Source of the DNA: Mycoavidus cysteinexigens
GTDB taxonomy: Bacteria > Pseudomonadota > Gammaproteobacteria > Burkholderiales > Burkholderiaceae
DNA: 64,000 nt
Direction of reading: 5' to 3'
Assembly: GCF_003966915.1 (NCBI RefSeq)
Contig: NZ_AP018150.1
Span: 1,550,001 to 1,614,000 of the forward strand
In this document: piece after piece, positions 18,577 to 29,017 of the stretch
How the letters are laid out: each line of letters starts with the position of its first letter
Numbering within the stretch: the first letter of the stretch is position 1
Program-made: the position numbers and the translations under genes
The notes under the pieces: model-generated
Databases searched by the model: none
Told to the model about the DNA's origin: nothing
What the model saw: only the letters and a program-made list of their open reading frames with translations

Positions 18577-20487
18577 TTATTCGCTAGCCGCTGCGTTTTC
18601 TGTTGCGTAAATTTTAACTTTTGAGCGAGCGCGTAGCGATGCAAGATAGGCATTCAACTCTAGCTGCCCGGTCAATTGTGCCAATTGCTGCTGCAAAGCG
18701 GTCAGTCGTTGCGGCTCAAGCTCGGGCAGTGGGCTAAGCGACTCAACTCGATAGATCGCATAGACTCCACCGTCTAAGATAGCACTTACGTATTGCGGTA
18801 GTTGCTCAGCATCCGCCTTAAAGATGGCGCTCACGGCAGCCGGGGTTAAGCCTCGTGCGCCAGCACGCGAGAGTTTGATCACCGGCGAAAAGCCTGCCGT
18901 CGATTTAGATTGCTGCAAACTGGCCAGTTTTTCTTCGCCTGCCTTGCGCGTTAACTCAGCCGCTTGGAGCAAGGTTACTTTCTGCTGAACGCCCTGCTTA
19001 ACCGTTTCAAACGGTAGCACAGAGGCCGGTTTGTGCGCGGTGACATGCGCGGCAATTAAAGTGTTATCGCCAACCTCGATTGCCGCTGTATTATGCTTGC
19101 CTTTGAGCGTTTCACTCTCAAATACCGCCGCCAGAAATTGGGGATTAGCCAACGCCGGAACTGCAGTAGGCGCCGGCATCGCTTGCCGCGCTACAGTTGC
19201 CGTTTGCACCACCAAATTAAATTTCTCAGCCGCCGGCGTTAGGCTGTTAGTCTGTTCATAGACCAGATTAGAAAACTGGTCGGCCGCAGCAGCAAAGCGC
19301 TGCGTCGCTTGCTGTTTTTTCAGATCGCTGAGTAAAGTTTGTTTGACTTCACTCAACGGACGGGTCTGAGCGGGTTTAATCTCCGTCACTTTAATAATAT
19401 GGTAGCCAAAATCCGATTGCACCAAGCCGCTGATTTCATTGGGTTTGAGTTTAAATGCTGCTTCTTCGAAGGGTTTGACCATCATGCCCGCAGCAAAATA
19501 ACCCAGATCACCGCCTCTAGCCGCAGAACCAGGATCCTGAGATTCGTTGCGAGCCATTTCAGCAAATTGACCCGGCTGCTTGCGTAGCTGAGCCAGCAAC
19601 GCTTCAGCCTTGGCTTTAGCACTCGCTACCGTGTCAGCTTTAGGCGTAGCAATCAGGATATGGCTAGCGCGAACTTGCTTAGCCGTTTGATAGGTTGCGA
19701 GGTTATCTTGATAAGCTTTTTTTAGCTCTTCTTCGCTTGGCGTAATGCTAGCAGCCAGTATCTCAGCGCTTAAAATTGCATAACTTATCGTCGCAGTTTC
19801 TGGCGTTTCGAATTCTTTTTGATGCGTGTCGTAATATTGCTTTAATTGCTCTTCAGTCGGTTTTACTTCTGCACTATAGTCGAGCGGATGCAAAACCAGT
19901 TCGCGCATTTCACGCTGCTGCATCGATAACTGAGCGAGTTGCGCTGCCGAACTTTTAGGCGCTAGAGCACTCGCTTCAATACTATCGCCGATCTGAGCGA
20001 TCGCTAAGCTACGGCGCACGCGAGCGTCAAATTGCTCAGGCGTCATCCCCTGTTTAGCCAGAAGGTCATGATATTTTTCTGTATCAATTGATCCATCTGA
20101 CTTACGCAATGCTCCCAGCGCTGGAATCTCTAGAATGGTTTTCCGCACAGCTTCATCCGACGCGCTTAGGCGCTGACGCTTGGCTTCATCAGCCAAGATC
20201 CGTTGCTGAATCAAACTATCTAACAGAATCTGGCGCAACACAGGCGTATCCACGGCGGCCGTATTCACCGCCCCGCCAAACATTTCGCGCATCCGCTCAA
20301 GCTGCTCCTTCAGGAGCGCATCGTATTCTTGGCGCGTGATCTTGGAGCCGCTTACCTCAGCTACATTAGCGCCATTATCAAAAAACCCGCGAAAGCCCTG
20401 CACGCCGACCAGGCCAAGGCCCGGCACGATAAGCAAAGCCAATAAAATCAGCATGAGACGTTTATGATTGCGAATGAAGTCGAACAT
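18577..20487 (-). CDS. ppiD: Periplasmic folding chaperone / peptidyl-prolyl isomerase PpiD
   Basis: A 636-residue protein anchored in the inner membrane by one N-terminal helix ([18 protein letters not shown]) and facing the periplasm. It helps newly exported proteins leave the Sec translocon. After the anchor comes a SurA-N-like chaperone region (about residues 35-190), then a parvulin domain (about 265-365) with [31 protein letters not shown] and [10 protein letters not shown], then a C-terminal chaperone region. It is downstream of lon and tRNA-Val, the usual Burkholderiales arrangement. Confidence 0.93.
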   Translation of the reverse strand: MFDFIRNHKRLMLILLALLIVPGLGLVGVQGFRGFFDNGANVAEVSGSKITRQEYDALLKEQLERMREMFGGAVNTAAVDTPVLRQILLDSLIQQRILADEAKRQRLSASDEAVRKTILEIPALGALRKSDGSIDTEKYHDLLAKQGMTPEQFDARVRRSLAIAQIGDSIEASALAPKSSAAQLAQLSMQQREMRELVLHPLDYSAEVKPTEEQLKQYYDTHQKEFETPETATISYAILSAEILAASITPSEEELKKAYQDNLATYQTAKQVRASHILIATPKADTVASAKAKAEALLAQLRKQPGQFAEMARNESQDPGSAARGGDLGYFAAGMMVKPFEEAAFKLKPNEISGLVQSDFGYHIIKVTEIKPAQTRPLSEVKQTLLSDLKKQQATQRFAAAADQFSNLVYEQTNSLTPAAEKFNLVVQTATVARQAMPAPTAVPALANPQFLAAVFESETLKGKHNTAAIEVGDNTLIAAHVTAHKPASVLPFETVKQGVQQKVTLLQAAELTRKAGEEKLASLQQSKSTAGFSPVIKLSRAGARGLTPAAVSAIFKADAEQLPQYVSAILDGGVYAIYRVESLSPLPELEPQRLTALQQQLAQLTGQLELNAYLASLRARSKVKIYATENAAASE

Positions 20488-20584
20488 AGAAGTGAGAGAT
20501 CAGAGAAGCGATAGCCGAAGATGGGATCATTTTGCCCAGCAAGAACTTCGGGGCGAGTCATTCTAAATACTTCTGTGATGGGAT

Positions 20585-20660
20585 TGGTGGGTGCTGAGAG
20601 GCTCGAACTCCCGACCTAAGCCTTGTAAGGGCTCCGCTCTACCAACTGAGCTAAGCACCC
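20585..20660 (-). tRNA. tRNA-Val(UAC)
   Basis: A 76-nt cloverleaf: acceptor GGGTGCT/AGCACCC, D-arm GCTC/GAGC, anticodon stem GAGCC/GGCTT with loop CTTACAA (anticodon UAC), T-arm GGGAG/CTCTC, encoded ACCA end. It lies between lon and ppiD. Confidence 0.96.
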
Positions 20661-20679
20661 AATTCCATCGGAGACTATA

Positions 20680-20718
20680 GCAAGATTGCAGAAACACATT
20701 ACTGATCTGCAATCTTGC
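20680..20718. repeat. 13-bp perfect inverted repeat between tRNA-Val and lon
   Basis: GCAAGATTGCAGA (20680-20692) and its exact complement TCTGCAATCTTGC (20706-20718) are separated by 13 nt. There is no T-run, so it is not a standard terminator. As RNA it would form a strong hairpin downstream of lon and upstream of the tRNA. Confidence 0.7.
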
Positions 20719-20790
20719 AAAGACGACTAGTTTACAGCATTCTGTTTAGGCTGACCAGTACTAAAAGACAGGAAAACCCAAACTTTTTGG

Positions 20791-23223
20791 TTAATGCTTG
20801 ACGACTCCTTGCGTTACGGTCGCCGGCAAAGGCACTTCCTTGACGGGTTCATTTTTCAGCTCCTCTTCCGGCCGCGCAGTAGGCAAACGTTCAAGTGCTA
20901 GCTCGAGTACTTTATCGAACCAGCGTACTGGCACAATTTCAATGTGGCTTTTCACATTGTCTGGAATCTCGGCCAAGTCTTTCACATTTTCTTCTGGAAT
21001 CAGAACCAATTTAATACCGCCTCGATGCGCCGCCAGCAGTTTTTCTTTGAGTCCGCCAATCGGCAAAACTTCTCCGCGCAAGGTGATTTCGCCAGTCATC
21101 GCCACATCCGCGCGCACCGGAATACCGGTGAGCACGGAAACCAGCGCGGTCGCCATGGCGACACCAGCCGATGGTCCATCTTTCGGTGTGGCGCCCTCAG
21201 GCACATGGATATGGATATCCTTTTTTTCAAAAGTTTCATCCGTGATGCCCAAGCGCCGCGAACGCGAACGCACGACAGAACGCGCCGCTTCAACTGACTC
21301 CTTCATCACGTCGCCAAGGGAGCCCGTGCGCAACACATTACCTTTGCCAGGCATTACGGCCGCCTCAATCGTGAGTAAATCGCCACCCACCTCAGTCCAG
21401 GCTAAGCCGGTGACTTGACCCACTTGGTTTTCTTTGGCCGCCAAACCAAAGTCATATTTGCGCACCCCCAGAAAAATGCTGAGATTAGCACTGTTAACAA
21501 GAATGGGGCTAACGGTTTTTTTAAGCTCTTTTTGTAACAGCAAGGTCTTAACGACCTTACGGCAAATTTTTGAGATTTCGCGCTCTAACGAACGTACGCC
21601 TGCCTCACGCGTATAGTAACGGATGATATCGCGGATCCCTTCCTCAGCCAGCTCAAATTCTCCCTCTTGCAGGCCGTTATTGCGTTTTTGCTTAGGCAGC
21701 AGATAACGTAGCGCAATATTGATTTTCTCGTCTTCGGTATAACCCGAGAGCCGAATCACTTCCATCCGATCAAGCAATGGCGGCGAAATATTCAGTGAAT
21801 TCGAAGTCGCCACAAACATCACATCGGATAGATCAAAATCGACTTCAACGTAATGATCGGCAAAGGTATGGTTCTGCTCGGGATCGAGCACTTCAAGCAG
21901 CGCCGATGAAGGGTCGCCGCGAAAATCCATGCCCAGCTTGTCCACTTCGTCTAGCAAGAATAATGGATTACGCACGCCTACCTTGGTTAGGCTCTGTAAT
22001 ATTTTACCCGGCATCGAACCAATATAAGTGCGCCGGTGGCCGCGAATTTCCGCTTCATCGCGCACACCACCTAAAGCCATGCGGACAAATTTTCGATTTG
22101 TCGCACGCGCAATCGATTGGCCGAGCGAGGTCTTACCGACTCCAGGCGGCCCAACTAAGCATAGAATCGGCGCTTTGACTTTATCGACACGCTGTTGCAC
22201 TGCAAGATACTCAAGAATCCGCTCTTTGACTTTCTCCAGACCATAGTGGTCTTCATCTAAGACCTTTTCTGCATGCGGTAAGTGATTATTGACCTTGCTT
22301 TTTTTACGCCATGGCAAGTTAATCAGCGTATCAATATAATTGCGCACCACCGTCGCTTCCGCCGACATGGGCGACATCAGCTTTAATTTCTTCAGTTCAG
22401 CTTGGGCTTTCTTTTTAGCTTCTTTAGGCATGCGCGCCGTGGTAATGCGCTTGTCAATTTCTTCAAAATCAGCGCCTTCTTCTCCTTCGCCTAATTCTTT
22501 TTGAATCGCTTTAACTTGTTCATTCAGGTAGTACTCGCGCTGACTTTTTTCCATTTGACGCTTTACGCGGCCGCGAATACGCTTTTCCACCTGCAAAATA
22601 TCGATTTCTGCTTCTAGCTGCGCCAGCAAATGCTCAAACCGCTCAAGCACTGAAAACATTTCGAGGGCACGTTGTTTTTGTTCCAGTTTAAGCGGTAGAT
22701 GAGCGGCGATTGTATCCACTAAGCGGCCAGCTTCATCAATGTCAGCCAGTGACGTTAGAATTTCAGGTGGCAACTTCTTGTTCAGCTTCAGATACTGCTC
22801 AAACTGCGAAATCAGCGCGCGGCGCAGTGCTTCCGTTTGCGCGCTTTCGGCCTGCTCCGGCTCAAGGGGTTGCACCATGCAAAAAAACTGCGCATCTTGC
22901 TCTTCAATTGACAGAACTTGCGCGCGCTGTATCCCTTCAACCAGCACTTTAACTGTGCCATCAGGCAGCTTAAGCATTTGCAGGATATGCGCCACACAGC
23001 CAATCTCATACATATCGTGAGCCGCCGGCTCATCTTTGCCAGCGGTTTTTTGCGCCACCAGCATGATCCGCTTGCCGCTTTCCATCGCAGCATCAAGTGC
23101 TTTAATGGATTTGGGACGCCCAACAAATAATGGAATGACCATATGCGGAAAAACCACCACATCGCGCAATGGAAGCAACGGTAACAGGATGGGCTCTGAT
23201 GGAAGGAGTTGAATTCCTGGCAT
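20791..23223 (-). CDS. lon: ATP-dependent protease Lon
   Basis: Degrades misfolded and regulatory proteins in the cytoplasm. 810 residues: N-terminal substrate-binding domain, a coiled-coil middle, an AAA+ module with Walker [10 protein letters not shown] and Walker [10 protein letters not shown], and a C-terminal serine protease domain with the catalytic Ser in [15 protein letters not shown] and Lys in [15 protein letters not shown]. Complete and normal in length. It is the last gene of the leftward tig-clpP-clpX-lon block. Confidence 0.98.
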   Translation of the reverse strand: MPGIQLLPSEPILLPLLPLRDVVVFPHMVIPLFVGRPKSIKALDAAMESGKRIMLVAQKTAGKDEPAAHDMYEIGCVAHILQMLKLPDGTVKVLVEGIQRAQVLSIEEQDAQFFCMVQPLEPEQAESAQTEALRRALISQFEQYLKLNKKLPPEILTSLADIDEAGRLVDTIAAHLPLKLEQKQRALEMFSVLERFEHLLAQLEAEIDILQVEKRIRGRVKRQMEKSQREYYLNEQVKAIQKELGEGEEGADFEEIDKRITTARMPKEAKKKAQAELKKLKLMSPMSAEATVVRNYIDTLINLPWRKKSKVNNHLPHAEKVLDEDHYGLEKVKERILEYLAVQQRVDKVKAPILCLVGPPGVGKTSLGQSIARATNRKFVRMALGGVRDEAEIRGHRRTYIGSMPGKILQSLTKVGVRNPLFLLDEVDKLGMDFRGDPSSALLEVLDPEQNHTFADHYVEVDFDLSDVMFVATSNSLNISPPLLDRMEVIRLSGYTEDEKINIALRYLLPKQKRNNGLQEGEFELAEEGIRDIIRYYTREAGVRSLEREISKICRKVVKTLLLQKELKKTVSPILVNSANLSIFLGVRKYDFGLAAKENQVGQVTGLAWTEVGGDLLTIEAAVMPGKGNVLRTGSLGDVMKESVEAARSVVRSRSRRLGITDETFEKKDIHIHVPEGATPKDGPSAGVAMATALVSVLTGIPVRADVAMTGEITLRGEVLPIGGLKEKLLAAHRGGIKLVLIPEENVKDLAEIPDNVKSHIEIVPVRWFDKVLELALERLPTARPEEELKNEPVKEVPLPATVTQGVVKH

Positions 23224-23284
23224 TTTATTTTCCTATAGGTCAAATCGATTGAGCCACTTTTACAAATAGAGAGTCAGCGCCATC

Positions 23285-24565
23285 TTAGCCGGCGCTCTGC
23301 TTAGCAACTAAGGATTGCGTTTCCTCATAAATGAGCAAGGGCTTCCCCTCACCTTCAATCGTATTTTCATCAATGATGACTTTGCTCACACCTTTTAGCA
23401 TCGGTAATTCATACATTGTATCTAGCAGGGTCTGCTCTAAAATCGAGCGTAGGCCGCGCGCGCCGGTTTTACGGCGAATAGCTCTCCGAGCAATCGCTTG
23501 TAATGCGGCAGGCCGGATTTCAAGTACGACATTCTCCATCGCAAAAAGTTTATGATATTGCTTAATCACTGCGTTTTTCGGTTCAACCAGAATTTTGACC
23601 AACGCTGTTTCATCTAGTTTGCTGAGCGTCGCAACCACCGGCAAACGGCCAATTAATTCTGGAATCAAACCAAATTTGATTAAATCTTCCGGCTCGACCT
23701 CAAGTAAGACTTCACCCGCATCACGCTCTTGACTGCTTTTAAGCGTAGCGCCAAAACCAATCCCCGCTTTTTCAGTACGGTCGATAATCACTTTTTCAAG
23801 ACCATCGAAAGCGCCACCGCAAATAAACAAGATATTAGTGGTATCGACCTGTATAAAATCTTGATTGGGGTGCTTGCGTCCACCTTGTGGCGGCACTGAC
23901 GCCATGGTTCCTTCAATCAGTTTTAACAAAGCCTGCTGTACGCCCTCACCCGAGACATCGCGGGTAATCGATGGATTAGCGGACTTACGGCTAATCTTGT
24001 CGATCTCGTCGATATAGACGATGCCCTTTTGAGCTTTTTCAACTTCGTAGTTACAATTTTGCAATAGCTTCTGGATAATATTTTCAACATCCTCGCCCAC
24101 GTAACCCGCTTCTGTCAACGTGGTTGCATCCGCCATCACAAACGGAACATTCAGTAAGCGCGCCAACGTTTGCGCCAGCAAGGTTTTGCCTGAGCCGGTT
24201 GGCCCCACCAACAAAATATTGCTCTTAGAGAGTTCAACCTCGTCTTTTTTATCAAAGTGCTTGAGTCTTTTATAATGATTGTAAACAGCAACGGCGAGAA
24301 TTTTTTTCGCGCGTTCTTGCCCAATCACATATTGATCAAGAATTTCGCTGATTTCTTTAGGGCTTGGCAAAGCCGACTTAGCCAAGTTAGCCTCGCTGGT
24401 TGCCCCAGCCAGCTCTTCACGGATGATGTCGTTGCATAAATCAATACATTCATCGCAAATAAAAACAGATGGGCCAGCAATCAATTTTTTGACTTCATGC
24501 TGGTTTTTGCCGCAAAACGAGCAATGAAGCACTTTATCGTTGCTAGAAATTTTGTTGTCCGCCAT
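23285..24565 (-). CDS. clpX: ATP-dependent unfoldase ClpX
   Basis: AAA+ ring that unfolds substrates and feeds them to ClpP. 426 residues. The N-terminal zinc-binding domain shows [10 protein letters not shown] and CDECIDLC (four Cys). Walker A is [13 protein letters not shown], Walker B is [10 protein letters not shown], and the ClpP-docking IGF loop appears as AGIGFGA. Translation presumably starts at [12 protein letters not shown]. clpP lies upstream with a hairpin-bearing spacer of about 115 nt. Confidence 0.98.
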   Translation of the reverse strand: MADNKISSNDKVLHCSFCGKNQHEVKKLIAGPSVFICDECIDLCNDIIREELAGATSEANLAKSALPSPKEISEILDQYVIGQERAKKILAVAVYNHYKRLKHFDKKDEVELSKSNILLVGPTGSGKTLLAQTLARLLNVPFVMADATTLTEAGYVGEDVENIIQKLLQNCNYEVEKAQKGIVYIDEIDKISRKSANPSITRDVSGEGVQQALLKLIEGTMASVPPQGGRKHPNQDFIQVDTTNILFICGGAFDGLEKVIIDRTEKAGIGFGATLKSSQERDAGEVLLEVEPEDLIKFGLIPELIGRLPVVATLSKLDETALVKILVEPKNAVIKQYHKLFAMENVVLEIRPAALQAIARRAIRRKTGARGLRSILEQTLLDTMYELPMLKGVSKVIIDENTIEGEGKPLLIYEETQSLVAKQSAG

Positions 24566-24633
24566 CGACGAATCCCTCCGGACAGTAAGAAATAGCGCTC
24601 GCTATTTTTGCCAGCGCTCTAATAATCCACACG

Positions 24634-24688
24634 ACCTATTTACCCAGTATATGGGTAAATAGGTACTAAATACATAGGTACTAAATAC
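24634..24688. promoter_or_regulatory. Hairpin and 13-bp direct repeat in the clpP-clpX spacer
   Basis: ACCTATTTACCCA (24634-24646) and TGGGTAAATAGGT (24652-24664) form a perfect 13-bp stem with a 5-nt loop. AGGTACTAAATAC follows at 24661-24673 and again at 24676-24688, the second copy running into the clpP stop codon. It could be a processing or attenuation site that sets clpX expression relative to clpP. No T-run is present on the coding side. Confidence 0.6.
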
Positions 24689-25334
24689 GTTTATACAAGA
24701 CCTGGTCAACCAAACCATAGACTTTGGCATCATCGGCTGACATAAAATTGTCACGATCTGTATCGCGCGCAATCCGTTCAACCGATTGTCCAGTATGAGA
24801 ACTCAACAATTGGTTAAGCCGCTCTTTTAGATAGAGAATTTCGCGTGCCTGAATTTCAATATCCGAGGCTTGGCCACGTGCGCCGCCTAACGGTTGATGA
24901 ATCATGATACGCGCATTAGGCAGCGCGAAACGCTTACCCTTCGCGCCCGCCGCCAACAAAAAAGCGCCCATGCTAGCCGCCAGCCCCAAACATAAGGTTG
25001 AAACTTCAGGCCTGATAAATTGCAAGGTATCGTAGATCGCCATGCCTGCCGAGACTGAACCACCAGGGCTATTAATATATAGGCTAATATCTTTGTCTGG
25101 ATTTTCGCTCTCAAGAAAGAGCAATTGCGCAACAACCAGATTAGCGGTCTGATCATTCACTTCACCCACCAGAAAAACCACGCGCTCTTTAAGCAAACGC
25201 GAGTAGATATCATAAGCACGTTCGCCGCGGCCACTAGTTTCAACCACCATCGGCACAAGGCCTAATGCTTGCGGATCAAACCCACTAGAAGTTAGGGCAA
25301 ACCGCTGCCCAGCTAAATCACCGTAAGACCTCAT
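24681..25334 (-). CDS. clpP: ATP-dependent Clp protease, proteolytic subunit
   Basis: Barrel-shaped serine protease partner of ClpX. About 217 residues from the chosen ATG at 25334, which has AAGGA 6-7 nt upstream; a longer frame to 25373 lacks a ribosome-binding site. Catalytic Ser lies in [15 protein letters not shown] and His in IMIHQPLGG. The region [24 protein letters not shown] is the family N-terminus. The N-terminal 25 residues differ from typical Burkholderia ClpP. It sits between tig and clpX. Confidence 0.96.
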   Translation of the reverse strand: MRSYGDLAGQRFALTSSGFDPQALGLVPMVVETSGRGERAYDIYSRLLKERVVFLVGEVNDQTANLVVAQLLFLESENPDKDISLYINSPGGSVSAGMAIYDTLQFIRPEVSTLCLGLAASMGAFLLAAGAKGKRFALPNARIMIHQPLGGARGQASDIEIQAREILYLKERLNQLLSSHTGQSVERIARDTDRDNFMSADDAKVYGLVDQVLYKRI

Positions 25335-25429
25335 ACGCCATCCTTGTTCACTTTTTAAATAACCACAGCGCATCAGCTAGGGGATTCACCCTATCAACCC
25401 GCTGTCGTTATAACTTATTTGGACCTATT

Positions 25430-26818
25430 TTATTGCGCGGTTGCTGCTTGCGCCAATTCTTCAAAGCTCACCTCCTTATCCGTGACCTTGGCCTGACCCA
25501 GGACAAAATCAACGATATTGCCTTCCGTAAGGTCATTTTCTATTTCAGCTAAACGCGTACGATCAGCATAATACCAGCGCACGGCTTCTTGTGGGTCAGC
25601 ATAACCTTGAGCGCGCTCTTCAACTTCAACGCGAAGCTGTTCCGGCTTTACCCGCAAACTATGCGCTTGAACTAATTCATTGAGCAATAAGCCCAATTTG
25701 ACGCGGCGTTCAGCCTGGTCCTTGAATATTTCAGCAGGAATCGCTGGCCGTTTCGCCTTGGCTAGGCCGCGCTGCTCCAAATTCGCGTGCATCATCTCAA
25801 GCAGATGTTGCTGCGCTTCGGCCACCAATATTTTGGGCGCATCCAGCTCTGTCGCTGCAATAATTGCATCCATGACTTGTTGCTTCAGCAGAGATTGCGT
25901 GCGCTTTTTGGCTTCGCGCTCAAGACTCGCCTGAATCGCCTCGCGCAATTTCTCCACGTCTCCGCTTTCAATCCCCATTGCTTGCACAAATGCGGCATCG
26001 ATTTCTGGGTAATGCGGCCACTCGACTTTTTTAAGCGTTAGTGTAATCCTGGCTGTTTTGCCAGCCATTTCGCTATCCTGGTAGCCCTCTGGAAAGGTCA
26101 AGTCGAATTCCCTGGTCTGCCCTACTTCAAGACCCAGCACCGCATTTTCAAACTGCTCTAGAATCAACTGCTGATGATTTTTGGGCTCGCTCTGGTCCGC
26201 TTTTTTTTGATTAAGCACCAGCTCAACATTTTCTGCAGAACCGCCATTAAACGGCTTGCCATCTAGCTCGCCATTCCAATCTACGCGCACCCGATCTTCT
26301 GCTTGTGCAGCCAACCCACCGCCATCACCGTGTGCGTCTGCCTCGCCCCGCACATGATAATGGACGCGCTGCTTGCGCAGCATGTCAAGCGTATAATCAA
26401 TTTGCTCCGCGCCAATCTTAGTTGTCGTGCGAGTAATTTCCACACTAGATAAATCACCCACTTTCACTTCAGGGAAGACCTCGAAGGTGGCGTCTACCGT
26501 ATAGGTATTAGCATCCGCTAAATCATTCCTGATTTCTAAATTTGGCAGCCCAGCAACTCTAAAATTTTGCGCTTGGCTAAGCACTGACAATTCCTGGCTT
26601 GCTTTGGCGTAAAGCACTTCAGCCTGAACCCGTTCTTGGTGCTGTTGCGCGACTATTTTGAGTGGCGCTTTACCCGGCCTAAAACCAGGATGTTTGAAAT
26701 TTTTTGCGATCTTACTAATACGTTGATTGATCTCTTGCTGCACGCCTTCTTTCGGTATCGGGAGACGAACGCTGCGCTCAAGTTTGCCAAGGTTTTCTAT
26801 ATTGATGTTTGCGGTCAT
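25430..26818 (-). CDS. tig: Trigger factor (ribosome-bound chaperone)
   Basis: 462 residues, slightly longer than the common length of about 430-450. The ribosome-binding N-terminal domain carries the signature FRPGKAP near residue 45. The central FKBP-like isomerase domain includes a glycine/alanine/aspartate-rich insert (HGDGGGLAAQAED) and NAVLGLEVGQTREFDLTFPEGY. The C-terminal arms are helical. It is the first gene of the quality-control block and probably carries the main promoter in the gap to its right. Confidence 0.95.
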   Translation of the reverse strand: MTANINIENLGKLERSVRLPIPKEGVQQEINQRISKIAKNFKHPGFRPGKAPLKIVAQQHQERVQAEVLYAKASQELSVLSQAQNFRVAGLPNLEIRNDLADANTYTVDATFEVFPEVKVGDLSSVEITRTTTKIGAEQIDYTLDMLRKQRVHYHVRGEADAHGDGGGLAAQAEDRVRVDWNGELDGKPFNGGSAENVELVLNQKKADQSEPKNHQQLILEQFENAVLGLEVGQTREFDLTFPEGYQDSEMAGKTARITLTLKKVEWPHYPEIDAAFVQAMGIESGDVEKLREAIQASLEREAKKRTQSLLKQQVMDAIIAATELDAPKILVAEAQQHLLEMMHANLEQRGLAKAKRPAIPAEIFKDQAERRVKLGLLLNELVQAHSLRVKPEQLRVEVEERAQGYADPQEAVRWYYADRTRLAEIENDLTEGNIVDFVLGQAKVTDKEVSFEELAQAATAQ

Positions 26819-27103
26819 GGAATCAAATTGTCCTAATTAAAAACACTCAGCCAAGTGCGTGAGTATGAGTATGCTCAAAATTCTGCTAACAGCACTGCTT
26901 CCAATACCCTACTGCCGCAGTCATACAAATCTGAATCTGCGTTCTAGGGGACTAGAAGTTTTGCACTAAAAATAACGGAACAAGTAACCTAAATTGGAAA
27001 GTGCGACTGAACGTCGTCATTCTATCAAATATTCAGCTCCACCTAAAATACTTCATCTCAAAGGGACCTACGCCCTGGAATTTCGCTGGGGAGGTGACTT
27101 CAT
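26819..27103. other. Intergenic region with the presumed tig promoter
   Basis: Non-coding on both strands as far as I can see. Near the right end GGAGGTGA (27090-27097) is an almost perfect Shine-Dalgarno sequence, followed 6-7 nt later by ATG 27104 of a very short frame (22 codons). This seems to be the start of the broken gene that follows. Confidence 0.4.
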
Positions 27104-28274
27104 CATGCGATCTTGTATTTGTCACACATTTATAGCGGGATCTGTGAGCTTACTTCTGCAAGCTCGCCAATGAGAGCCTTTCCATCAAGAGAAACCATGT
27201 GGGCGTCGCCAGTCTGCGTGACCTTGTAATTAGGTTCGTGCTGTGGGCAGCGGCTCATTTAAAGGATTCAGCGCGTCGCGGCTGGCCCTTGAGTACAAAA
27301 TTGGCAATCGTGCGCAAAAGTCAGAAGGCTATTTTCGGCTTCTTTGCAAGGAATTCGCGAAAAGGATACAAAAAAGCGGTTGGGAAAATAAGTTCATGGC
27401 ATTGGATTTTTTCTCAAGAAAAGCGCTGCCATGCATTCTGTTTCTCGATCTCAGGTATTCGGTCAACACTCTGCATCAAATGGAGCAGTCGCAGAGCCGC
27501 CCCCAAGCAGTCAACGTCGTCTTCCAGAAAAAGGCTGATCTTTTTCGTTAGGGTCTAATACTTCTAATTCTAATAAGAAACGTGTCAATAATGCTTCACC
27601 GCCAAAGCCCAAAAGAATTCGCTTAAAGGATCCGCTAAAGCCGTTCAGTGATGAATCGGGAATGAACATTAGCACGGATGATCTAAACGATAGCCATTTA
27701 ATAAGTACATTAACATTATTATTTTTCGAAACAGAATTACAGGCCGCATTAGAGAACGGTTTGAAAGAAGCAGAACGTACAAAGCAGATCGTAGAACAAA
27801 GCTTGGGGAATCAAAGTGATGCGGAGGATGAGGGTTGGTTCGACGAATATATCGACGATAATTGTGTAGGGGATCCTTTAGAGTTAGGAAGTGAAGATTC
27901 TGAAATACATTCTGAGGAAGGGCCAGCGGTCGATTATTTTTCTGCTGAGGGGGATGCGGGGCTTTGGCAGAGCAAAGTACTCACCTTATGCAAAGAGAGG
28001 TCGCATCAAAGCTCCTGCAGACACACAGCAAAGATTTGATGCTGCAATTCAAAATTTAAGCAAATTTAACAATGACAGAGATCCCAGAAAAGAAACAACA
28101 TCTGAATTAAATAAAGATTTTTATATTTGTCAGAGTTTTATATAAAAATCAAACTATATTTTTAAAGATGAAGAAAAAGAAATTTTTAACAAATTTAATA
28201 AAAAGTTTGGAAAGGAGTATGTTGCAATAAAAAAAGCCTCTCCTCGTACAAATATCTCTAAGCCCACCTCATGA
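27104..28274 (+). pseudogene. Decayed accessory gene, hydrophilic protein of unknown family
   Basis: After a strong ribosome-binding site the first frame stops at 22 codons. Protein-like sequence then continues in pieces. The best-supported part runs from about 27539 (SNSNKKRVNNASPPKPKRI) through an acidic helical region (LQAALENGLKEAERTKQIVEQ, DAEDEGWFDEYIDD). It changes frame near 27960-27990, goes on as AKRGRIKAPADTQQRFDAAIQ, meets an in-frame TAA at 28143 and resumes as FKDEEKEIFNKFNKKFGKEY to TGA 28272. The stop overlaps a solo IS end, so the true C-terminus may be lost. A Lys/Arg-rich patch precedes the acidic part. No family recognised. Confidence 0.55.
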
Positions 28275-28364
28275 GTCGGTTCTGGATAATGCGTAAAGTC
28301 TTTATTGATAAAGGTTTTGCGTCGAAATGGAGGTACATAAATTGCCAGAAAATGGCATACATGT
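28273..28364 (+). mobile_element. Solo end of an IS related to the element at 3331-4818
   Basis: About 92 bp align without gaps to the transposase-promoter end of the IS at 3331-4818 (read from 4818 leftward). Shared blocks include GAATAA/GGATAATnCGTAA, CGAAATG and CATAAATTGC, then AGAAAATGGCATA. Roughly two thirds of positions agree. No transposase or second end follows, so this is a relic left by deletion. Confidence 0.65.
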
Positions 28365-28516
28365 GGCATAGGCGCACAGCAACAGCCTAACAAACTTGCC
28401 GTTAGATGGCCCTAGCCTACTTATGAAACCCTCTCACAACTTAAACAATTTAGGCTAAGATAACGCCTGTTTATAAATTAGCCACAATTTCCCCGGTTGG
28501 AAGAGGTACATTCACA

Positions 28517-28843
28517 ATGAATCCACTTATCAAGATTATTAACGACGCGTCATTTGAAGAAGAAGTGCTCAAGGCGGAACGGCCAGTATTATTAGATTTT
28601 TGGGCTGATTGGTGCGGCCCATGCAAGCAGATTGCGCCGATCCTAGATGAACTTGCACAAACCTACAGTGATCGCTTACATATTGCCAAAATCAATGTCG
28701 ATGAGAATCAAGCCACACCAGCAAAATTTGGTGTGCGCGGCATTCCAACCTTAATTCTCTTTAAAAACGGTGCTGTCGCCGCACAAAAAGTCGGTGCTTT
28801 GTCGAAACACCAACTGACTTCGTTTCTTGATAGCCATCTTTGA
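28517..28843 (+). CDS. trxA: Thioredoxin
   Basis: Small cytoplasmic disulfide reductase of 108 residues. The active site WCGPCK is intact, as are the preceding LLDFWADWC strand and the cis-Pro loop [12 protein letters not shown]. It is followed by rho, as in many proteobacteria, with its own spacer of about 170 nt. Confidence 0.97.
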   Translation: MNPLIKIINDASFEEEVLKAERPVLLDFWADWCGPCKQIAPILDELAQTYSDRLHIAKINVDENQATPAKFGVRGIPTLILFKNGAVAAQKVGALSKHQLTSFLDSHL

Positions 28844-28868
28844 TACCTCGCATTTGCTTAAAACTGTA

Positions 28869-28908
28869 CCGGCTACAAAAAAGTTTCTAAAAAAAACCGA
28901 GTAGCCGG
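28869..28908. terminator. Possible hairpin between trxA and rho
   Basis: CCGGCTAC and GTAGCCGG (8 bp each) are separated by 24 nt rich in A. No T-run follows the second arm, so a standard terminator role is doubtful; it could instead belong to the rho leader. Confidence 0.3.
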
Positions 28909-29017
28909 ACTACGTTATGCTAGAATACGAAAAATTACATATCGTTTGATTCCTTGAGCGTTCGCTCTTCCTTTCTATAGTCCTTAGCGGCAAACTTCCT
29001 CCCTAGCGGGATTCTCT

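Noticed and set aside
27199-27558. Two overlapping plus-strand frames of about 100 residues
   Set aside because: Neither has a ribosome-binding site or recognisable domain. They are treated as parts of the decayed gene.
28154-28393. 79-residue minus-strand ORF
   Set aside because: Its N-terminal part copies a reversed reading of the IS end (CHFLAIY), and the rest is antisense to the broken gene.
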